DNA of 16,356 nucleotides from CAYMLQ01 sp964390795 (GTDB taxonomy: Bacteria; Verrucomicrobiota; Kiritimatiellia; RFP12; UBA1067), in assembly GCA_964390795.1 (NCBI GenBank), contig CAYMLQ010000095.1, positions 1 through 16,356 on the forward strand, given 5' to 3'. The notes under the pieces were generated by a model. That model was given only the letters and a program-made list of their open reading frames with translations. It did no database searches and was not told the origin of the DNA. A program made the translations under genes and the position numbers. Positions 6,590-12,790 of the stretch are shown here, in pieces (the first letter of the stretch is position 1; every line of letters begins with the position of its first letter).

Positions 6590-7387
6590 ATGGCGGCAAC
6601 GCTGGAAGGGGTGGGCAGGCTGGTCGAGGTGATGAGGCGTCTGCGTGCGCCGGGAGGCTGCCCGTGGGATCGTGAACAGACGTTTCAGACGCTGAAGCCG
6701 TGTCTTCTGGAGGAGACGTATGAGCTTCTTGAGGCGATGGACGGCGACAATCTCCCGCTGCATGTTGAAGAGTTGGGGGACGTGCTGCTGCAGGTGGTCT
6801 TCCAGTGCGCGATCCGGGAAGAGGAGGGGCTGTTTACGTTCGACGATGTGGCCGCCTCGCTCGCCGACAAGTTGGTGCGGCGTCATCCGCATGTGTTCGG
6901 CGACGTGTCGGTGAACTCTTCCGGCGAGGTGTTACGCAATTGGGAGGCTATCAAACAGACCGAAAAGGGCAAGAAGCCTGACCGCTCGGCGATCGATGGC
7001 GTGCCAGCCGCCTTGCCCGCCCTGCTGAAGGCGCAGCGAGTGCAGGCAAAAGCCGCCCGCGTGGGCTTCGACTGGGACGACGCGGCGGGTGCGACCGGCA
7101 AGATCGCCGAGGAGCTTGCGGAGTTGCGCGAGGCTGTGTCGGCAGGGGATAAAGGGAAAATTGCGGACGAGATGGGAGACCTGCTGTTCTCAGCCGTCAA
7201 CTACTGCCGCTTTATTGATGTCGATGCCGAGGGTGCGCTGGAGGGTGCCAACAAGAAATTCTCGCGCCGTTTCAGGGAGGTTGAGCGGCGCGTAAGGGAG
7301 CAGGGGCGCTCGCTGAAGGCCTGTACGCTGGCTGAAATGGATGCGATCTGGGACGTGGTGAAGGCGGAGGAGCGAGCTGTTATTTAG
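6590..7387 (+). CDS. mazG: Nucleoside triphosphate pyrophosphohydrolase MazG
   Basis: A 265-residue cytoplasmic enzyme that hydrolyses (d)NTPs to the monophosphate and pyrophosphate, cleaning the nucleotide pool; E. coli MazG is about the same length. The N-terminal domain has the CPWDREQTF signature (24-32) and the metal-binding acidic set E41-E42-x2-E45 and E61-x2-D64, followed by the conserved RRHPHVFGDV segment. The C-terminal domain repeats the fold with KIADEMGDLLFSAVNYCR, so both MazG halves are present. ATG 6590 lies 5 nt after GGAGGAGG (6577-6584); upstream in-frame starts would run through the terminator hairpin and are rejected. The promoter is not obvious because a strong terminator directly abuts the ribosome binding site. 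The vor operon begins 143 nt downstream. Confidence 0.96.
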   Translation: MAATLEGVGRLVEVMRRLRAPGGCPWDREQTFQTLKPCLLEETYELLEAMDGDNLPLHVEELGDVLLQVVFQCAIREEEGLFTFDDVAASLADKLVRRHPHVFGDVSVNSSGEVLRNWEAIKQTEKGKKPDRSAIDGVPAALPALLKAQRVQAKAARVGFDWDDAAGATGKIAEELAELREAVSAGDKGKIADEMGDLLFSAVNYCRFIDVDAEGALEGANKKFSRRFREVERRVREQGRSLKACTLAEMDAIWDVVKAEERAVI

Positions 7388-7404
7388 GAGTTAGGAGTTA
7401 GGAG
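7384..7404 (+). repeat. Three tandem copies of TTAGGAG
   Basis: TTAGGAG is repeated exactly three times in tandem. The first copy contains the mazG stop codon TAG (7385-7387). It is a short direct repeat of unknown meaning, and likely a slippage product. Confidence 0.85.
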
Positions 7405-7530
7405 TTTGGTGTTTCAACTGAACTGAAGAGTCCCCGGGCTTGAATTCATGCGCCTGTTTTCTTGCGCAGTGGGGGCAAAAATGGCACACTGTATTTTTCA
7501 TTTTATGAGAAGCGGATTTGGAGAATTAGG

Positions 7531-7773
7531 ATGTCTGTTGATGAGACGGTTGACGGTCAATCGACCTTGCCGCGTCCGGTGATTGTCGCCGACGAGTGCA
7601 AGAGCTGCGGACGGTGTGTGGCGGCGTGCCCAAAGAAGTGCTTGCGGCTGGCGGAGCGTATGAACCGCCGCGGCGTTCGGCCTTCCGAATATGCGGGCGA
7701 GGGATGCACGGGGTGTGCCGTTTGTTTCTACAACTGCCCAGAGCCCTATGTGATCACGATTGAGAAGCCGTAG
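7531..7773 (+). CDS. vorD: 2-oxoacid:ferredoxin oxidoreductase delta subunit (2[4Fe-4S] ferredoxin)
   Basis: An 80-residue ferredoxin-like protein, the electron-transfer subunit of a 2-oxoacid:acceptor oxidoreductase. Two [4Fe-4S] motifs are complete: CKSCGRCVAACPKKC in the middle and CTGCAVCFYNCPEP near the end. It would carry electrons from the TPP-bearing subunit to external ferredoxin. ATG 7531 has GGAG 7 nt upstream. It is the first gene of a tight block with the alpha subunit 48 nt downstream and the beta-gamma fusion after that, which is why I call it the complex's delta subunit and not a free ferredoxin. The choice of Vor over Kor or Por follows from the neighbouring alpha subunit. 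Confidence 0.88.
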   Translation: MSVDETVDGQSTLPRPVIVADECKSCGRCVAACPKKCLRLAERMNRRGVRPSEYAGEGCTGCAVCFYNCPEPYVITIEKP

Positions 7774-7821
7774 CGCGTTTGAGGGGCGACTGGTGCCGGA
7801 CGGGGTGCCGGGAAGGTAAGC

Positions 7822-8877
7822 ATGACGAAGTTTGTCAAAGGCAACGAAGCGGTGGTGATCGGCGCGCTGTATGCCGGCAGTGACGTCTATTTCGGATATC
7901 CTATCACGCCTGCGAGCGAGATCGCCCATGCGGCTGCCGCTTGGTTTCCGGCCTTGGGCCGCGACTTTTTGCAGGCGGAGTGCGAGACCGCTTCGATCAA
8001 CATGGTGTACGGCGCCGCTTCGGCTGGGCGTCTGGCGATCACGGCGTCATCAGGCCCCGGCATGAGCCTGATGCAGGAAGGCCTCTCGTACATGGCCGGA
8101 GCGGAGTTGCCGGGGGTGATTGTTGACATCATGCGCTCCGGGCCCGGGCTGGGGAACGTCTACCCCGAGCAGAGCGACTACAATCAGGCGGTCAAGGGCG
8201 GCGGCCACGGCAATTACCGGTGCGTGGTGCTGGCTCCCGCCAGCGTGCAGGAGATGTGTGACCTGACGATGAAGGCGTTCGAGATGTCGTTCGCCTACCG
8301 TACGCCGGCTGTGCTGCTGGCTGACGGGCTGCTGGGGCAGATGATGGAGACGCTGGTGTTGCCCGAACGCGAATGGCCAAGGCCGGACACGGCGGCGTGG
8401 GCTGTCCAGGGCACGGACAAGACACGCAAGAACCTGATCTGCTCGATCTTTCTCAACGCCCAGGAACAGGAGGCGCACAATCTCCGGCTGCGGGCGAAGT
8501 ATGCGGTGATGGATCGGGAGTCGTACCATGAGGCCTGCCTGTGCGACGATGCCGAGCTGGTTCTGGTGGGCTATGGGATATCGAGCCGGATCGCGCGCAC
8601 GGCTGCGGAGACGCTGCGTGCGAAAGGCGTGAGGGCCGGCCTGTTCCGCCCGGTCTCGCTGAGCCCCTTCCCGGCGGCAGCGCTGTGCGCGGCGACCCTC
8701 GGTCGCAAGGTGCTGGTGGTGGAGCACAGTGTGGGGCAGTTCCGTGACGATGTTCAGTTTCATCTGGCGCAAGAGGGCAAGCGGTATCAGGAGGTCGGAC
8801 TGGTCAACCGCATGGGTGGTGTCATCGTGACGGTGGACGAGGTGGTCGCGGCGGCGGAGCGTGCGCTTTTGGGTTGA
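7822..8877 (+). CDS. vorB: 2-oxoacid:ferredoxin oxidoreductase alpha subunit, VorB type
   Basis: A 351-residue alpha subunit that binds the pyrimidine side of thiamine pyrophosphate and the 2-oxoacid. It opens with the family signature KGNEAVVIGALYAG and the segment YPITPASEI. The conserved region SSGPGMSLMQEGLSYMAG and the downstream pattern SGPGLGNVYPEQSDYNQAVK then GGGHGNYR match the 3-methyl-2-oxobutanoate (2-ketoisovalerate) type more than the 2-oxoglutarate (Kor) type. The C-terminal third (about 245-351) is the transketolase C-like domain. The start ATG 7822 follows GGGAAGG by a few nucleotides. The gene sits between the ferredoxin subunit and the beta-gamma fusion with gaps of 48 and 44 nt, so all three should be one operon. 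Function in branched-chain 2-oxoacid oxidation to acyl-CoA, or its reverse, is inferred from the family. Confidence 0.93.
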   Translation: MTKFVKGNEAVVIGALYAGSDVYFGYPITPASEIAHAAAAWFPALGRDFLQAECETASINMVYGAASAGRLAITASSGPGMSLMQEGLSYMAGAELPGVIVDIMRSGPGLGNVYPEQSDYNQAVKGGGHGNYRCVVLAPASVQEMCDLTMKAFEMSFAYRTPAVLLADGLLGQMMETLVLPEREWPRPDTAAWAVQGTDKTRKNLICSIFLNAQEQEAHNLRLRAKYAVMDRESYHEACLCDDAELVLVGYGISSRIARTAAETLRAKGVRAGLFRPVSLSPFPAAALCAATLGRKVLVVEHSVGQFRDDVQFHLAQEGKRYQEVGLVNRMGGVIVTVDEVVAAAERALLG

Positions 8878-8921
8878 GTGCGTAGCAATGAGGGCGAGGC
8901 ACGCGGAGAGGATCTTTAGGC

Positions 8922-10349
8922 ATGGTGCAGAAAAAAACAGTCGGCATGTACGAGTCGTTTGTCCGCAGCGGCAAAGAGACGCGTGCGACTCACTATTGCG
9001 CTGGGTGCGGACACGGAATCATTCACAAACTGATTGCTGAGGCGCTGTCTGAAATGGGGCTGCAAGACCGCGCCATCATCGTCAACCCGATCGGGTGCGG
9101 CGTCTTCGGGTATTACTACTGGGACTGCGGCAACGTGGGCGCCGCGCACGGACGGGCGCAGGCTGTGGGGAGCGCGATCAACCGGACTTTGCGCGACGCC
9201 GTGGTGGTCGCGTATCAGGGTGACGGCGACCTGGCGGCAATCGGGTTCAACAACACCTTTCAGGCGGCGAGCCGTGGCGAGCACATGGCGGTCTTTTTTG
9301 TGAACAATGCGATTTATGGGATGACGGGCGGGCAGATGGCGCCGACGTCTCTGACGGGCATGAAGACGACGACCACGCCGCTCGGACGCAATCCCCTGAC
9401 GGCGGGATACCCGCTGCACGTGTGCGAGGTGTTGAACCAGTTGAAGGCGCCGGTTTTCATCGAGCGCGTTTCGGTGGCGGATACGCCGCGTATCATGAAG
9501 GCACGCCGGGCGGTGCGCAAGGCTTTGGAAATCCAACGCGACGGCAAGGGGTACGCGTTTGTGGAGTTCATCTCGCCGTGCCCGACGAGCCTTGGCGTCG
9601 ATTCGGTGAAAGCCGCCTTGTTCTGCGTTGCCGAGATGGAGAAGGAGTTCCCGCTGGGATGCCTGCGGGATGAGAGTCAGACCGCCGTGCCGCGTGCTCC
9701 GCGCGCTGCCGCGCCGTCGGCCATAGCCTTCTTCGAGCAAACCGTAGAGCGGCAAGTTCCGGTCGCGGTCTGCGACGCGGACTTCCGTGAGCAGCGCCTC
9801 AAATTCGCGGGTTTCGGCGGTCAGGGCATCCTGAGCTTGGGGATCTGCGTGGCGGAAGCCGCTCGTCTGGAGCGGAGGTTCACGACGTGGTTCCCGAGCT
9901 ACGGGCCGGAGCAGAGGGGCGGGTCGGCCGCGTGCTCGGTGGTGGTTTCAGGCAAGCCCATCGGCTCGCCCTCCGTGGATCGCCCGGATGTGTTGGTGTG
10001 CATGAACCAGCCTTCGTATGAGCGGTTCGTGGGGCACGTGGTTCCGGGCGGGCTGGTGATCGTGGACGCCAGCGTTCCATTGCAGGCGCAGGTGCCCGAG
10101 GGCGTGCGCGTGGTGGCCCTTCCAGCGATCGATTTGGCGATCTCGTTCGGCGTTCCCAAAGCAGCGAACACGCTGATGCTGGCGGCCTTGGCCCGGCTGG
10201 GGGTGACGGGGCTAAGCCGTGACCACCTGTTGGCCGCTTTGGACGCGAGCTTCAAAAAGAAGCCGGCGCTGGTCGAGAAGAACAGGATGCTCTTCGGGGC
10301 CGCCGAGGCATGGATGGCTCAGCACATGCCCGAAACCGCAGGTGCTTAA
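8922..10349 (+). CDS. Fused beta-gamma subunit of VorB-type 2-oxoacid:ferredoxin oxidoreductase
   Basis: One 475-residue chain holds two normally separate subunits. Residues 1 to about 250 are the TPP-binding beta subunit, with the four cysteines expected for the proximal [4Fe-4S] cluster: C26 and C29 (CAGCGHG), C59 (PIGCG) and C220 (SPCPT). The TPP motif GDGDLAAIG starts at about residue 100 and the NN of VNNAIYGMTGGQ lies near 127. A linker rich in Ala and Pro (about 255-285) leads to the gamma subunit (about 290-470), recognised by FAGFGGQGILSLG and the SYGPEQRGGSAACSVVVS segment, which binds CoA in this family. ATG 8922 is preceded by GGAGAGG. The genes upstream supply the delta and alpha subunits, so the complex is complete. 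I give no symbol because the chain combines two vor genes. Confidence 0.93.
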   Translation: MVQKKTVGMYESFVRSGKETRATHYCAGCGHGIIHKLIAEALSEMGLQDRAIIVNPIGCGVFGYYYWDCGNVGAAHGRAQAVGSAINRTLRDAVVVAYQGDGDLAAIGFNNTFQAASRGEHMAVFFVNNAIYGMTGGQMAPTSLTGMKTTTTPLGRNPLTAGYPLHVCEVLNQLKAPVFIERVSVADTPRIMKARRAVRKALEIQRDGKGYAFVEFISPCPTSLGVDSVKAALFCVAEMEKEFPLGCLRDESQTAVPRAPRAAAPSAIAFFEQTVERQVPVAVCDADFREQRLKFAGFGGQGILSLGICVAEAARLERRFTTWFPSYGPEQRGGSAACSVVVSGKPIGSPSVDRPDVLVCMNQPSYERFVGHVVPGGLVIVDASVPLQAQVPEGVRVVALPAIDLAISFGVPKAANTLMLAALARLGVTGLSRDHLLAALDASFKKKPALVEKNRMLFGAAEAWMAQHMPETAGA

Positions 10350-10388
10350 GGGTGCGGCAGACGACAACGAGTTGGGTATGGCCATACG

Positions 10389-12608
10389 ATGCGTAGGTTT
10401 TTCCAATCAGGATGGCTTTCGGTTGCGGCCGTGTTTTGCGGTTCGTTCCTGCTTTTTATGATCCAGCCCTTGCTGGGAAGGACGTTGCTGCCTGTTTTCG
10501 GCGGCAGCGCTTCGGTCTGGTGCGTGTGCTTGGCCTCCTATCAGGTGCTGCTGCTTGCCGGATATCTCTACGCGCATGGGATAGCGGGCGCGCCCGGCGG
10601 CGGGTGCGCCCGGCGGCGGGGGGTTCACGTGGCCGTGATGGCTGGCTCGGCGCTCTGGGTATGGGCCGTGGCCGTGATGCGCGTGCCGCTGCTGGCCTGG
10701 CTCGGGGGGGACGGCGAGGCGCAGACGGGGGCGGTGCTGGCGGGGGTCGCGCTGTTTGTGGCGGTTCCTTACGTGACGCTCGCTGCGGGCAGCACGCTGG
10801 TGCAGGCGTGGGTGGCCGCATCGGGGGGGGGGGCCTGCGGAAGTTCGGGCGTGCGAGCGTTGGGCGGGCGTACACACGCTGACTCGGCCGTTAGAACGGG
10901 TGAGCGCCCGGACGTTCGCAACGTCTACTCCCTGTACGCCGTGTCGAATGTGGCGTCTTTGCTGGGACTGTTGTCCTATCCGTTCCTTCTTGAGCCGCTG
11001 GTTCCGCTCTCTATGCAGTGGTACGGGCTGGCTGTGGGGATGACGCTCTACGCGGTGCTGATGGCGGCTTTCGCCGTACGGCAAGGGCACGGGAGCCGGT
11101 CAGGATGTTCGCCTGCGTCCGGTGCGGAGCGCGGCGCTCAGTCGGCAGATGCGGAGCCCGCTGCCCGGCCTCCGAACCTGACTGTCCTTTGGTTTTTGCT
11201 GCCGGGGGTGAGCGCGTTTCTGCTCAATGCGGTGACCGCCCATCTGCTGGTGGACGTCACGCCGATGCCGCTGGTGTGGGTGGTGGTGCTTGCAGCGTTT
11301 TTGCTAAGCTATGCGATCGGATTTTCTCCGCTTGGTGAGCGGCGCCGCGGGGTGTGGTGTGGGGCTGCGGCGTTGGCCTTAACGGGCGCTGCTGTGGCGC
11401 GCGGAATGTGGGGCACGGGTAGTTTTCTGCCGAATGCTGCGGCCGGTGTGACGGTGCTTCTCTGCGCGGGTGTGGTGCTGCACGGCTGGCTGTATGCGGA
11501 GCGTCCAGAGACGGCGCGCCTGACCCGGTACTATCTGGCGATCGCTGCGGGCGGCGCGCTGGGAGGGCTGCTGGCGTCGTTAGCGGCGCCGCTGGTGTTC
11601 AACCGCGTGACGGAGTACCCGTTGGCGCTTCTGGCCTGTGCGGTGCTGGTCGCGTGGCGTGCGCCCAAGCCGGTCTGGCTGGCGCGTGTGCGGTGGGGCG
11701 GCCACGCGTGCGCCGCGGGATGCGGTGTGGCTTGGCTGCTGCTGGCGCAAGTGACGGCGCGGCACACGCAGTCGCGCACGGTCTTTCGCGATCGCAATTT
11801 CTACGGATGCCTCGCGGTGACGCAGACCTTTGAAGTGTTCGGCAAGAACGGCGTGTTGCCTGTGTTCTACCTGTGGTTCGGTCAGACCACGCACGGCATT
11901 CAGGTGCGTTCGCCTGCGTTCAAGAACAAAGGCACCGCCTATTTCGGGCCGGCGGGCGGCGGTATTGCGTTTTACTCACACCCGCGCTATCAGAGCGGCG
12001 CGCCGATGAAGGTCGGCGTTGTTGGGCTGGGTGCTGGCACCCTGGCCTGCTACGGCCGGCCGGGGGATCTCTATCGGTTCTACGAGATCAACCCGCAGGT
12101 GGTCAGGGTGGCGACCGATCCGCAGCTCTTCACGTATCTGCCGGACGCGAAAATGGCGATCGACCTCGTGCCTGGCGACGCGCGGCGGATGCTGGATAAA
12201 GAACGCTCGGCGCGCGATCCGCTCTACGATGTGCTGGTGATTGACGCATATAGCGGGGATGCGGTGCCCTATCATTTGACAACGCGCGAGGCGTTCAGGC
12301 TTTACCTCGACCGACTGGAGCCGGACGGTATCTTGGCGGTGCATGTGAGTAACTGGCATATCGATCTGCTGCCGCTCTGTAAAGCGGTGGCGGCTGAACT
12401 GGGAGTGCATGCGTACGGGGCCATCAGCATGGCAGAGGACAATGTGACGTCGGGGGCCATCTGGGTCTTTATGACGCGCCAGCCAAGGACGTATCGGTAT
12501 CCGGGCAAGAGTTTGGTGAACGAGGTCGCGTGGGACCGCGTTCGCGATGTTCCCGCGCCGAGCGATGAAAAGGGAAGCCTCATTTCGCTGCTGAGGAATC
12601 CGTTCTAG
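10389..12608 (+). CDS. Membrane protein fused to spermidine-synthase-like domain
   Basis: A 739-residue protein of the fused multi-spanning membrane/spermidine-synthase type. Residues 1 to about 455 contain roughly a dozen hydrophobic segments, with the family landmarks FMIQPLLGRTLLP near the N-terminus and a YSLYAVSNVASLLGLLSYP-like segment at about 180. Residues about 455-715 form a SpeE-like methyltransferase fold: THGIQVRSP, GVVGLGAGTLACYG (about 540-553), the acidic YEINP, and VLVIDAYSGDAVPYHL (about 613-628). The Asp typical of aminopropyl transfer is not cleanly placed in that last motif, so the substrate may not be a polyamine. The start at ATG 10389 lacks a clear Shine-Dalgarno. The gene follows the vor operon by 39 nt and may be co-transcribed. 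It contains a G11 tract and a 16-nt tandem duplication, yet the frame stays open and family-like on both sides. Confidence 0.85.
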   Translation: MRRFFQSGWLSVAAVFCGSFLLFMIQPLLGRTLLPVFGGSASVWCVCLASYQVLLLAGYLYAHGIAGAPGGGCARRRGVHVAVMAGSALWVWAVAVMRVPLLAWLGGDGEAQTGAVLAGVALFVAVPYVTLAAGSTLVQAWVAASGGGACGSSGVRALGGRTHADSAVRTGERPDVRNVYSLYAVSNVASLLGLLSYPFLLEPLVPLSMQWYGLAVGMTLYAVLMAAFAVRQGHGSRSGCSPASGAERGAQSADAEPAARPPNLTVLWFLLPGVSAFLLNAVTAHLLVDVTPMPLVWVVVLAAFLLSYAIGFSPLGERRRGVWCGAAALALTGAAVARGMWGTGSFLPNAAAGVTVLLCAGVVLHGWLYAERPETARLTRYYLAIAAGGALGGLLASLAAPLVFNRVTEYPLALLACAVLVAWRAPKPVWLARVRWGGHACAAGCGVAWLLLAQVTARHTQSRTVFRDRNFYGCLAVTQTFEVFGKNGVLPVFYLWFGQTTHGIQVRSPAFKNKGTAYFGPAGGGIAFYSHPRYQSGAPMKVGVVGLGAGTLACYGRPGDLYRFYEINPQVVRVATDPQLFTYLPDAKMAIDLVPGDARRMLDKERSARDPLYDVLVIDAYSGDAVPYHLTTREAFRLYLDRLEPDGILAVHVSNWHIDLLPLCKAVAAELGVHAYGAISMAEDNVTSGAIWVFMTRQPRTYRYPGKSLVNEVAWDRVRDVPAPSDEKGSLISLLRNPF
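10590..10620 (+). repeat. 15-bp GC-rich direct repeat in tandem
   Basis: GCGCCCGGCGGCGGG occurs at 10590-10604 and again at 10606-10620, a 16-nt period inside the spermidine-synthase-like gene. The two copies are read in different frames (GAPGGG, then CARRRG) because 16 is not a multiple of three. It lies in a loop between predicted membrane segments. Confidence 0.9.
10823..10833 (+). repeat. Run of eleven G inside a coding region
   Basis: A G11 homopolymer encodes the glycines of AASGGGAC in the spermidine-synthase-like protein. Gain or loss of one G would truncate the protein. It could be a slippage site or a sequencing weak point; the frame as given is consistent with the family on both sides. 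Confidence 0.9.
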
Positions 12609-12624
12609 TAGTCTGTACAGCCTC

Positions 12625-12717
12625 AAAATTCGGTATTTTTGGCCAGGATTACATGATTTACAAGATTGAATTCATTGGCTATTAATCATGTGAATCCTGT
12701 AATCATGGCCGAATTTT
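12625..12717. repeat. Imperfect inverted repeat element in the intergenic gap
   Basis: Outer arms AAAATTCGG (12625-12633) and CCGAATTTT (12709-12717) are perfect complements. Inner arms GGCCAGGATTACATGATT (12641-12658) and AATCCTGTAATCATGGCC (12693-12710) pair at 16 of 18 positions. The centre is AT-rich. The unit fills most of the gap between two + strand genes, and its ATCCTGTAATCATG core looks like the dispersed repeats seen in several bacterial genomes. It may act as a bidirectional terminator or be a REP/MITE-like element. Confidence 0.7.
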
Positions 12718-12790
12718 CATCTTGTACTGTGTACTAGGCGGATGCAGGCGAGTGGGCGTTACCGGAGCAATTTCAGGAAGAAAAGAGACA

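Noticed and set aside
5846..6892. A 348-codon open frame on the - strand
   Set aside because: It runs across two genes and the terminator between them, is rich in His/Arg/Gln, and has no recognisable motif.
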